Below are positions 1 to 5,382 of a DNA stretch of 6,822 bases, piece after piece. The position numbers and the translations under genes were made by a program. This DNA is from JBNKEI01 sp050288705 (GTDB lineage: Bacteria > Myxococcota > Myxococcia > Myxococcales > UBA5297). How positions within the stretch are numbered: position 1 is the stretch's first letter; each line of letters begins with the position of its first letter. Location of the stretch: NCBI GenBank assembly GCA_050288705.1, contig JBNKEI010000195.1:1-6822 (forward strand), in the 5' to 3' direction. Under the pieces are notes generated by a model that worked only from the letters and a program-made list of their open reading frames with translations, was not told where the DNA came from and did not search any database.

Positions 1-375
1 CGCCATTTTAACCATGGCTATTTCGCGAGGCTCATTTTGAATGCGCTGCAAACTGTCCTTCATTTGTAATGATTTTTCTAAACTGGTATTTTTTGTTAGC
101 GCCATGACACCTTTAGCTACCTGGTCGCCAAACTCGGCTTGAATTTCGCTGTAAGTAATTTTGGTATCCTCTAGTACATCATGCAATATAGCACACTGGA
201 TGGCCAGATCTCCGTTACATTCCTCGAATGAAAGCGCTGCCATAGTTTCCATGCTCACCAAATTTATATGCAACAAGTACGGCAAGTCGGTACCGGGGTA
301 TTTTTGACTATGATGCGCACGAGCGGCGAACCAAAAAGCTCGACGATATATATCTTGTGACCAAACAGAGGGCAT
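1..375 (-). CDS. HD-domain (p)ppGpp hydrolase-like protein, N-terminal part (runs off left edge)
   Basis: Reading leftwards from an ATG at 375-373, 125 codons stay open to the window edge. The protein has the hallmarks of the metal-dependent ppGpp 3'-pyrophosphohydrolase fold of RelA/SpoT and small alarmone hydrolases. An early helix carries the HH pair (residues 21-22), followed by PGTDLPYLLH (27-36) and the HD signature LHDVLEDT (64-71; metal-binding H65, D66, with E69-D70). The visible part stops at VKMA, just where the family normally continues with a conserved Asp-Arg (ADR). The start fits: the family often begins a few residues before a W-S-x-x-x-Y stretch, and a weak GGAT lies upstream. 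Whether a synthetase domain follows cannot be seen. The N-terminus is compact and lacks the RelA/SpoT leader, so a stand-alone hydrolase (MESH1-like) is more likely. Inferred role: lowering (p)ppGpp or a related nucleotide in the cytoplasm. Confidence 0.85.
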   Translation of the reverse strand, partial: MPSVWSQDIYRRAFWFAARAHHSQKYPGTDLPYLLHINLVSMETMAALSFEECNGDLAIQCAILHDVLEDTKITYSEIQAEFGDQVAKGVMALTKNTSLEKSLQMKDSLQRIQNEPREIAMVKMA

Positions 376-571
376 TTTTTTATCCAAAATAGTTTTAATC
401 CATCATGGTGGGAGATCACCTAATTAGCTGAAAAAAGCATGTGCCATCAATCTGTGCACAAAAAGCCAAAAAAATAAATCCTTTTTCGAACAGCTCAAAT
501 TTTTGCGGCTGGAAACAAAAATGTTAGGCAAGTGTAAGGCAAACAAGAAAAGATGAGATGACAACCAAAGA

Positions 572-599
572 GTCCCACCAGTGAAAGGAAAGGTGGGGC
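572..599 (+). repeat. Intergenic stem-loop (8-bp stem, 12-nt loop)
   Basis: GTCCCACC (572-579) pairs with GGTGGGGC (592-599), closing a 12-nt purine-rich loop. One pair would be G-U in a plus-strand transcript and an A-C mismatch on the other strand, so any RNA structure favours the plus strand. No T-run follows, so it is not a standard terminator. Function unknown. Confidence 0.4.
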
Positions 600-617
600 G
601 AGATATGCAAGCGGTGA

Positions 618-667
618 ACTTTCGCAGGAAGAACCTCCTTGGTTCCATTAGAATGGATTACGAAAGT
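618..667. repeat. Nested inverted repeats in the intergenic gap
   Basis: An outer inverted repeat ACTTTCG (618-624) / CGAAAGT (661-667) encloses a small hairpin GAACC-TCCTT-GGTTC (631-645) and the palindrome TCCATT-AG-AATGGA (644-657). The 5-nt loop TCCTT is exactly complementary to AAGGA (585-589) in the loop of the preceding stem-loop, so a loop-loop contact is possible. The minus strand of the small hairpin reads AAGGAGGT, a perfect Shine-Dalgarno word, but no usable ATG or GTG follows at the right distance. Confidence 0.3.
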
Positions 668-756
668 CAAACGCTTGCAACCAGAATGAAGGAGGGAGTT
701 TGTATCGACAAGTAGAATGGCCCACGATAAGTCGCAGTCCATTAGAGGAGTACGAG

Positions 757-1560
757 CTAAGTATTGGGACCGTGTCTACTCAATAACGGAAGAAGATCTC
801 TTTCTAACAAATAATGGTAACTTAGAAGCTTACCATTAAGCCCCAAGCCAAAAACCCCATAAGGACTAGGCGACAAACGAAGGACATCATCGCGATTTTT
901 TAGCTCAATAATTCGACTATCGATACCTGCTTTTTGTGCGCTTTCCAATGAAATCCGGGTTGCATCCACAATATACGGGCACTGATCGGAGCGAAGGATG
1001 GTTAACCCTTTACCTAAAGCATTCGCTTTTTCTTCCCATTTGCCAGTAAACATTGGTGAAGGATAATTGCCAAATTTTTTAACCATAAGGGAGAACGCCG
1101 GGGGCGCAGCATCAACACATTCAAACCCTTGCTTCTCAAGAAGACGTTTGCCAGAAAGCCAAACCTTCTCACTTGTAATCATTGCGACGCCTTTCATTTT
1201 AGCTTTCTTCGCATCTGCAATGCATGAGTCTATTAAAGCGGTTCCTAATCCTTTTCCTTTACTTTTGCCTACTACCCATATGCAGTGAATAAATAGATAG
1301 CCATCGGATTGGACTGGACGCCAAGCATATTCCCCGGGAATATATTCAATAAAGCCTCGCTCCGGAAGGGTAAGGAGTTTGATGCGCATTCCCTCCGAAA
1401 ATCTGGCTTTAAGCCAATTTAGTTTTCGCTGATAACCTTCTGATTTTTTCTTGCTCATAAAACAGAAAAAGCCGCATTTATCAATGTTATCCGAAGCAAC
1501 ATCAATAATTTGGGATGATGGCAGAGAATCTGTCTTGGATGTCTTGAATTTTTGAGGCAT
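757..1560 (-). CDS. yoaP: GNAT-family N-acetyltransferase of the YoaP type
   Basis: 267-residue protein with two parts. Residues about 17-165 form a GNAT acetyltransferase: the N-terminal segment around GFFCFMSKKKSEGY (30-43) is typical of YoaP proteins, a central strand IHCIWVV (91-97) leads into the acetyl-CoA-binding loop KSKGKGLGTALI (99-110), and a later helix/strand ends near 160. The C-terminal part has LRSDQCPYI (189-197), resembling a thioredoxin-like Cys-Pro turn, and finishes with the short YoaP-like domain SPYGVFGLGLNGKLLSYHYL (232-251). The length is close to that of Bacillus YoaP (about 250). GNAT enzymes transfer an acetyl group from acetyl-CoA to an amine; the substrate of YoaP is not known to me. 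The ATG has no clear Shine-Dalgarno site, so the first 15 or so residues are the least certain. It lies 99 bp downstream of the HAD gene on the same strand and could share its transcript. It looks intact. Confidence 0.85.
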   Translation of the reverse strand: MPQKFKTSKTDSLPSSQIIDVASDNIDKCGFFCFMSKKKSEGYQRKLNWLKARFSEGMRIKLLTLPERGFIEYIPGEYAWRPVQSDGYLFIHCIWVVGKSKGKGLGTALIDSCIADAKKAKMKGVAMITSEKVWLSGKRLLEKQGFECVDAAPPAFSLMVKKFGNYPSPMFTGKWEEKANALGKGLTILRSDQCPYIVDATRISLESAQKAGIDSRIIELKNRDDVLRLSPSPYGVFGLGLNGKLLSYHYLLERDLLPLLSRHGPNT

Positions 1561-1635
1561 TGGTTGGCTCGTGGTTCGTAAAACATTACTCCAAGGAAAA
1601 TTGTAAACCCAGGTGTCAATCCGCGCATGAGCTAA

Positions 1636-1652
1636 CCGGCTGAAGCCGTTTT
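1636..1652 (+). terminator. Small GC hairpin between the HAD and yoaP-like genes
   Basis: CGGC-TGAA-GCCG (1637-1648) is followed by TTTT (1649-1652) in the plus direction. In the minus direction, where it lies just past the HAD stop codon, the hairpin has no T-run after it. The stem is only 4 bp (6 with a bulge), so termination is doubtful in either direction. Confidence 0.25.
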
Positions 1653-1659
1653 AGGATAA

Positions 1660-2349
1660 TCAGTCGCTATTGAAAAGGGCGTCCAGCGAAGAAGTGACTG
1701 GTGTGCGCAGTGCCATAAGTCGCTCCAGCGATTGATGACCAGAGGGAATTAATACGCAAGGTGCCCCGAGAGCATTAGCGACTTCATGATCATGATCAGT
1801 ATCACCTATAAAGAGAACCTGCCGAGGATTTAGAGAAAGTTGGGCGAGCAAGCGGCGTCCCTGCTCAAGCTTGCTGCCTGCATAGCAATCGTTAAGCCCG
1901 AGACAGTATGTAAAGTAGCCGTCGAGTCCCAGTCGAGTGACTTGCTCGTTAAGCCTGTGCTGCTCGCTGGCTGAGAGTACGCTGCAGGAGATCTTCTTTT
2001 CGGCAAGCAGAGCTAGTGCTTTGCGAGTCCCGGATTGAAGAAAGCACTCGTGCTGGCGGCTTTGATAGAGCTCGATAAACTTGGCGCCTATCGCTTCAAA
2101 AGATTCGCGGGAAAAGTCGAAGCCTAGGCGGCGGTAATAAGCGTTGACTGGAAAGCCAAAAAGCGATGCGTATCGCGAGTTAGTTAGAGGCGCGAGCTGA
2201 TACTCTGCGAGCAGTTGATTCATCGCCTCGACGCATAGCCAGGCATCGTCGAGAAGTGTACCGTTCCAATCCCAAACAACATGGCAAATAGATTCGACTG
2301 AAAAAGACTCTGTAATCGCCAAGTGATGAGAAAAATCGCCATCATTCAT
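1660..2349 (-). CDS. HAD-superfamily hydrolase (phosphoglycolate phosphatase-like)
   Basis: 229-residue soluble protein with all four HAD motifs in order. Motif I is VVWDWNGTLLDD (24-35), with nucleophile D27. Motif II is the Ser in SVLSAS (S126). Motif III is the Lys in GSKLEQG (K160). Motif IV is FIGDTDHD (180-187), with D183 and D187 for Mg2+. A helical cap of the phosphoglycolate phosphatase/Gph type (about 36-105) lies between motifs I and II. The second acidic residue of motif I, normally the general acid/base Asp in phosphatases, is Asn29 here. This DWNGT form recurs in a subset of HAD proteins and may mean altered or slower catalysis. The substrate cannot be told from sequence; small phosphate esters are likely. 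The ATG is close to the expected start, but a TTG at residue 10 is possible because no strong Shine-Dalgarno is present. The gene diverges from the antitoxin gene across about 218 bp. Confidence 0.85.
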   Translation of the reverse strand: MNDGDFSHHLAITESFSVESICHVVWDWNGTLLDDAWLCVEAMNQLLAEYQLAPLTNSRYASLFGFPVNAYYRRLGFDFSRESFEAIGAKFIELYQSRQHECFLQSGTRKALALLAEKKISCSVLSASEQHRLNEQVTRLGLDGYFTYCLGLNDCYAGSKLEQGRRLLAQLSLNPRQVLFIGDTDHDHEVANALGAPCVLIPSGHQSLERLMALRTPVTSSLDALFNSD

Positions 2350-2567
2350 GTCTGCAAGTTGGATAACGCCTCCAGTATTCCCTTATTACCATTTACTTAC
2401 CCCAAAATCCGTACCCCAGCACTCGTTGATTCCGTCTTCGGTAGTTCGGACTGTTGAAGGAAGTACGTCATTTTACTGGTCAGAACTGTCTAATCCAACT
2501 CAGTGGGACAAATTTCGTGTGGCTGGGGAGAATACTGAAAGCAAGCGGCTGCTCGATGAGATTCGCT

Positions 2568-3029
2568 ATGACTACCATGACCGAGTATATTCGCCCGTCA
2601 CCAGACGTATCAGCTGAAGCCGGTACAGCAGCACGTTTTCTCGCGCCACTTTTGAGGAAAGAGAAGAGCGGTTCACAGCATGTAACTGTAGTCGCCGATG
2701 ATAATCACGAAACTCGGGTAACGGTCCCTCGATCTGCATTCGAATTGTTCGTGCGCCTTCTCGGAGAAATGGCAAATGGAAACGCGGTCACGATCGTCCC
2801 CATTCGCGCAGAGTTAACCACCCAGCAAGCTGCCGAGTTAATGAATGTCTCGCGACCCTATTTGGTGAAGCTCCTGGAAGAAGGAAAGATTCCTTTTCGA
2901 ATGGTTGGCACCCGCCGCCGAATTAGACTAGAGGATCTCATCCAATACAAACAAAAGGATGAAGAAGATCGCGAAAGGGTATTGAACGAGCTCGCCGCTG
3001 AAACGCAGCGGCTAGGACTTGAGTACTGA
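2568..3029 (+). CDS. Excisionase-family DNA-binding antitoxin (partner of a PIN toxin)
   Basis: 153 residues counted from ATG 2568; a second ATG at 2577 is equally possible. GATGAG (2555-2560) could serve as a weak ribosome site for the first. The open frame continues further upstream, but that part is unlike the family. Residues about 35-80 form a small N-terminal domain ending in the typical GEMANGNAVTIVPI stretch (66-79). Residues 82-127 are an excisionase/MerR-like winged helix-turn-helix (ELTTQQAAELMNVSRPYLV, 82-100; then EEGKIPFRMVGTRRRIR). The tail is charged and helical (128-153), where such antitoxins normally contact the toxin. Family knowledge: these proteins are co-transcribed with PIN-domain ribonuclease toxins, neutralise them and repress the shared promoter. 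Here the toxin gene begins one base after the stop codon but is broken, leaving the antitoxin an orphan. All domains of the antitoxin appear intact. Confidence 0.85.
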   Translation: MTTMTEYIRPSPDVSAEAGTAARFLAPLLRKEKSGSQHVTVVADDNHETRVTVPRSAFELFVRLLGEMANGNAVTIVPIRAELTTQQAAELMNVSRPYLVKLLEEGKIPFRMVGTRRRIRLEDLIQYKQKDEEDRERVLNELAAETQRLGLEY

Positions 3030-3030
3030 T

Positions 3031-3347
3031 ATGGCGTTCGTAGTTGTCCTGGATGCTTGCGTCCTGTACCCGGCCGCGATGCGCGATCTTCTTATTCGGC
3101 TCGCTAGAACTGGCCTGTTTCAGGCTCGTTGGAGCGAGCGCATCTTGGACGAATGTTTTGCGAACATTGTTGAGGCCCGTCCTGACCTTGCTGGTAAGCT
3201 TGTCGGGACGCAGGTGCGGTTCTTAAAGCCGTAAGAGCACAAGCGGAGTCGCTCAAGAATCCGCCGATGGCTATTGAGCAGCTTCTTGAAGTTCTTGAAA
3301 GCCGAGGGTTGGTCCAAAGTGTTACGGAGATGCGGAAATACATGTGA
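3031..3347 (+). pseudogene. PIN-domain toxin, internally deleted and out of frame
   Basis: The gene starts at ATG 3031, one base after the antitoxin stop. The first 55 or so residues are a textbook PIN N-terminus: MAFVVVLDACVLYPAAMRDL (D8 is the first metal-binding Asp), then RWSERILDECFANI (36-46, acidic D40/E41) and ARPDL. The frame then ends at a TAA (3232-3234). The familiar C-terminal tail of the same family appears in another frame from about 3205 to the TGA at 3345-3347, including ESLKNPP and LLEVLESRGLVQSVTEMR. The two pieces together cover about 105 residues, against roughly 190 for intact members as I recall them. The missing central segment carries the remaining catalytic Asp residues. 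The scar lies at about 3190-3215. Loss of ribonuclease activity is a firm inference; the N-terminal piece might still be translated as a 67-residue fragment. Confidence 0.8.
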
Positions 3348-3455
3348 AGGTTAATCGCGTGGCATAACACGCGGGGCATCCAACCATCGCTAACGCGGTA
3401 TGCGACGAATTTTGCATAACTCACACAGGAATATGCTAAAGAGTCCCTTACGCAA

Positions 3456-3617
3456 ATGATAAAGAATGAAGAGATTTGCGGAAACCTGTCCAGCTTTTTA
3501 ATTTGGGCAGCAACTTGCTGCCTAATTACCGTCAGGGAAGAGTTCGGATCGGCATCCCTGCGAAAGCGGATTGAAACCATCACCAAGTATTTCAGTTTCG
3601 AAATCCCCATAAAATAA
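3456..3617 (+). CDS. Unrecognised 53-residue small open frame
   Basis: An ATG at 3456 opens a frame to TAA 3615-3617. The product starts MIKNEE, has a short apolar stretch LSSFLIWAATCCLI, then a basic-amphipathic end (REEFGSASLRKRIETI, finishing FEIPIK). The frame stays open upstream to a TAA near 3417 without another ATG. No Shine-Dalgarno site is evident and I recognise no family. The composition is protein-like, but it may equally be the 3' remnant of a deleted gene. It is listed so that the stretch is not left blank. Confidence 0.2.
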   Translation: MIKNEEICGNLSSFLIWAATCCLITVREEFGSASLRKRIETITKYFSFEIPIK

Positions 3618-3624
3618 CGCGCAA

Positions 3625-3653
3625 TTAAAGAAATATATGAACCTAATTATGAT
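3625..3653 (+). promoter_or_regulatory. Possible sigma70-type promoter upstream of the helicase remnant
   Basis: TTAAAG (3625-3630) and TATGAT (3648-3653, one mismatch to the -10 consensus) are 17 nt apart in an A/T-rich stretch. The -35 match is poor (3 of 6), and A/T-rich DNA produces such pairs by chance. Confidence 0.25.
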
Positions 3654-3712
3654 ATGAAAATATTAATTAAGTGCACCAAATTAAATTCCCAACAATTCTA
3701 AATGCAACGCGA

Positions 3713-3730
3713 ATAGTATGCCGATACTAT
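3713..3730 (+). repeat. Perfect inverted repeat spanning the helicase start codon
   Basis: ATAGTAT (3713-3719), loop GCCG (3720-3723), ATACTAT (3724-3730): a 7-bp stem with a tetraloop whose right arm includes the first two bases of the ATG at 3729. It could be an operator or an mRNA hairpin masking the start. No strong ribosome site precedes it. Confidence 0.45.
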
Positions 3731-4588
3731 GCCGTCAAAATTGCGCCAAACGCTGAGCCCCATTTTGCCAACGAAGACCCTTATACCGGAACTTTCTGCG
3801 CTATCTCCTATTGAACGTGCGATCATTGAGTTGGCCTCTGCGTCCTTTACTGCCGAGACGCTAAGCAATGTGACCCGCGCCCTTGGAAAGTTAGGATGCA
3901 GACTGAACAATCGCGCTCCGAGAAATGACGAAGTGCTTCCGCTTCTTCAAAAACTCAAGCAAGGTGGTATTCTTACCAGCGAAAACCCATGCGCTGTCGC
4001 TCCGAAATTAGCCCACGCAGTTATGCTCTGCTTGCACTTCTCGCCGAAGGCAGTCCTCCGAGTTTCAAACGTGCCGAGGCGATCATCAGTGCTGCTTCTA
4101 ACTCGAACAACTTGCCATTCTGCAAAACACATTCGAAGCTCTCTGAGCGTTTGAAGGTAATGAAAGGTAACCTCGATCCCGATGAGCTTATCTTCCTCAC
4201 GAGCGGATATGATTGCTCGAGTCAAGATCCACTCGAGATTCTCATCCAAGCTGCGGCTATTCTTTGGGCGAAGATAGAGAAGAATAAACGACCTGATAGA
4301 GTGCGCCTGGAGCTCGAGAAAAGGCACGCGAACGCAAAGGCTGCTGGATATCAATGGTACGCGACTCAAGCTGCATCTATTCTTGCGAATTATTCGGGCA
4401 ATACGAACAGTAAAACGGCGCCCGATAGCAAAATTTTCGGGATTTCTTTAGCAGGTTTAATAGCGTCTCGTGAACGCTGGTCGGAAGCGCTCAACGCGCT
4501 CCTCGATGTTGCCTCGCCAAAGACGATTAAGAAGGTGCCATCGAGTGCGTCAGGCCCTAACTTCCAGCGTGTAGAGCACGAGGCTAAG
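3729..4588 (+). pseudogene. N-terminal remnant of a large SNF2/DEAD-type helicase, frameshifted
   Basis: Two frames make up one N-terminal region. From ATG 3729 the first frame contains ELSALSPIERAIIELAS and a winged-helix-like stretch ending at LLQKLKQGGILT and VAPKLAHAV. Near 4005-4035 the meaning passes to another frame beginning about LLALLAEGSPPSF, then QAAAILWAKIE, a helical segment and ERWSEALNALLDVASPKT. This order (LSPxERAxxEL start; later W-x-x-ALNALL just before the helicase proper) matches, from memory, the 250 to 300-residue N-terminal domain of large bacterial SNF2-family helicases. No Walker A, DExH or other helicase motif follows, so the ATPase domain is gone. The second frame runs without a stop into an unrelated C-terminal tail. 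A large deletion plus a frameshift means the helicase cannot work. The assignment rests on remembered family patterns and is the least certain of the remnants here. Confidence 0.55.
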
Positions 4589-4801
4589 ACAATCGGGATC
4601 GTCCTCTGCTCAGACAAGAATGACGCAATGGTGAGAATCACGCTTCCTGATGACAACGAGCAAGTAATTGCCGCGCGATACCAAATGTACTTTCCCACTG
4701 AGGAAGAATTACGGGCCGAGCTTGAGCGTGAACGTGAGGAGGCTGAACGTGAGTTACGCCTCACCGGAGGAATCAAGGAATCTGGTAATGATGAAGCTTA
4801 A
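4589..4801 (+). pseudogene. C-terminal tail of a YhcG/DUF1016-like PD-(D/E)XK nuclease, fused to the helicase remnant
   Basis: In the same frame as the second helicase piece, the last 70 residues begin TIGIVLCSDKNDAMVRITLP, continue DDNEQVIAARYQMYFPTEEEL and end in a charged coiled-coil-like stretch (RAELEREREEAERELRL) before TAA 4799-4801. The I-G-L/I-V/I-L-C-x-x-K motif with a following strand is the signature just after the catalytic core of DUF1016 (YhcG) nucleases, and it normally lies near their C-terminus. The catalytic PD-(D/E)XK residues, which precede this motif, are absent. A 270-residue chimeric frame (3989-4801) could be translated if a start is used, but it would have no active site from either parent. 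The join is at about 4560-4590. Confidence 0.6.
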
Positions 4802-4805
4802 TTCA

Positions 4806-5025
4806 AGACGCGGGCGCTCCAACGGTTGCCTTGACCAAAAACGAAATCGTAACCGCTCTAAATAAACCCGATGGCTTTATTCTTGCCATTGTGGAAGTGA
4901 AAGATGATAGCGCGCTTAAGCCGAAGTATGTTCGACGCCCTTGTGTGCGAGAACCTGACTTTGCTGCTGCTAGCGTTAATTACAAGCTTGAAGAACTATT
5001 AGAGAACGCTACTGAGCCGAAATAG
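4806..5025 (+). pseudogene. C-terminal remnant of a DUF3883 helicase-associated protein
   Basis: A frame open from about 4791 reads AGAPTVALTKNEIVTALN, then KPDGFILAIVEV, a short spacer, YVRRPCVREPDFAAASVNY and KLEELLENATEP to a TAA at 5023-5025. The TKNE...ALNKPDxFILAIVEV block followed by RRPxxREPDFxxxSVNYxLxELL is the end of DUF3883 as it occurs at the C-terminus of helicase-related proteins of about 1,000 residues. The expected upstream half of the domain (a helix with G-Y-D-I-x-S and an IEVKGR strand) is missing; the frame begins about where that strand would end. A TTG at 4831 could serve as a start but has no ribosome site. The spared length is about 75 residues. Confidence 0.7.
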
Positions 5026-5046
5026 GTGTTGATCCGTTTGGTTTTT

Positions 5047-5078
5047 TTGGCAAGACCGAGATTGGCAATCTTTGCCAA
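5047..5078. promoter_or_regulatory. Probable ParD operator: 17-bp palindrome plus extra half-site
   Basis: TTGGCAATCTTTGCCAA (5062-5078) is a perfect inverted repeat of TTGGCAA with a TCT spacer. A third copy of TTGGCAA lies at 5047-5053 in direct orientation. The right arm overlaps the -35 box of the parDE promoter. Ribbon-helix-helix antitoxins such as ParD bind repeated half-sites over their own promoter, so this is the expected place for autoregulation. Confidence 0.6.
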
Positions 5079-5111
5079 AGAACAAATAATCTCTTAGAAT
5101 AAACGTAGGAG
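5072..5111 (+). promoter_or_regulatory. parDE promoter and ribosome site
   Basis: TTGCCA (5072-5077) and TAGAAT (5095-5100) each differ from the sigma70 consensus by one base and are 17 nt apart. Transcription would begin near 5107, giving a very short leader in which the Shine-Dalgarno AGGAG (5107-5111) sits almost at the 5' end, 8 nt before the parD ATG. If the true start is a few bases earlier the site would be fully transcribed. Confidence 0.6.
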
Positions 5112-5119
5112 TTCCACTC

Positions 5120-5374
5120 ATGCCAACTCGCAACATCAATCTAACTGAGGAGCTGGATTACTTCGTCGCCGCCAAGATTGCTTCTGGGCGCTATGAAAAT
5201 GCGAGCGAAGTAGTCCGGGCAGCACTACGCACCCTCGAGGAAAAAGAGCAAGCTCATGAAGCTAAGCTCGCTCTTTTGCGTGCTGCATTAGAAGAAGGGG
5301 AACGTAGCGGTTTTGCCGAAGGCAACCCCTTTGCCCGTATCCGGACAAAGCTCAACTCCCCTTCAAAAAAATAG
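5120..5374 (+). CDS. parD: ParD-family ribbon-helix-helix antitoxin
   Basis: 84 residues, the usual size for the family. The N-terminus TRNINLTEELDYFVAAKIAS (3-22) is a ribbon-helix-helix strand plus first helix, followed by GRYENASEVVRAALRTLEEKE (23-43), whose G-R-Y-x-N-A-S-E-V-V-R turn is the most conserved part of ParD/CC2985-type antitoxins. Residues 44-84 form the charged segment that wraps the toxin (LALLRAALEEGERSGFAEG). The ATG has AGGAG 8 nt upstream. The downstream toxin gene starts after an 8-nt gap, so the two are one operon. Expected role: neutralise ParE and repress the promoter through the palindrome at 5062-5078. Nothing is missing. Confidence 0.93.
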   Translation: MPTRNINLTEELDYFVAAKIASGRYENASEVVRAALRTLEEKEQAHEAKLALLRAALEEGERSGFAEGNPFARIRTKLNSPSKK

Positions 5375-5382
5375 GCTTTTGA

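Larger units (their letters stand above)
376..756. other. 381-bp gap without a supported gene; contains stem-loops
   Basis: This stretch separates the start of the HD-domain gene from the end of the yoaP-like gene. The left part (376-560) is A/T-rich and presumably holds the promoter of the HD gene, but I cannot point to a good -35/-10 pair. Short open frames exist on both strands; none has a convincing ribosome site, family resemblance or sensible composition. The middle (572-667) has several inverted repeats, described separately. TCCATTAGA occurs twice, at 644-652 and 738-746. Confidence 0.6.
3348..3728. other. Gap between PIN remnant and helicase remnant
   Basis: No recognisable gene. 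The first part holds GCATAAC twice (3362-3368 and 3414-3420) and an imperfect inverted repeat GCATA...CGCG (from 3362) / CGCG...TATGC (ending near 3402). The middle holds a 53-codon open frame (listed separately). The last 100 bp (3618-3713) are visibly A/T-rich and contain a possible promoter. The change in composition on both sides suggests the gap was assembled by the same deletions that broke its neighbours. Confidence 0.5.

Noticed and set aside
605..715. 36-residue plus-strand frame (starts MQAVNF)
   Set aside because: A G-rich stretch precedes the ATG, but it is part of a stem-loop, and the product resembles nothing I know.
424..742. Two minus-strand frames (74 and 72 codons) in the left gap
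   Set aside because: No ribosome sites at their starts, no family resemblance, low-complexity F/S/L-rich products, and they overlap each other and the stem-loop block.
1614..1619. Perfect TTGACA -35 box on the minus strand upstream of the yoaP-like gene
   Set aside because: No acceptable -10 hexamer lies 16-18 nt downstream; TACAAT is only 8 nt away and TAATGT about 25 nt.
2348..2617. 89-codon plus-strand frame upstream of and overlapping the antitoxin start
   Set aside because: It begins at the divergent HAD start, has no ribosome site or recognisable family, and its end overlaps the well-supported antitoxin frame. It could be a gene remnant, but I cannot support it.
3362..3422. Possible integron attC-like site (GCATAAC repeated, inverted GCATA/TATGC)
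   Set aside because: The core sites do not fit the attC consensus, and no integrase or cassette structure is present.
3104..3610. 168-codon minus-strand frame across the PIN remnant and gap
   Set aside because: It is the antisense shadow of the clear PIN sequence, with no family features.
4390..4776. 128-codon minus-strand frame within the helicase/nuclease chimera
   Set aside because: Serine/arginine-rich antisense shadow of the coiled-coil region.
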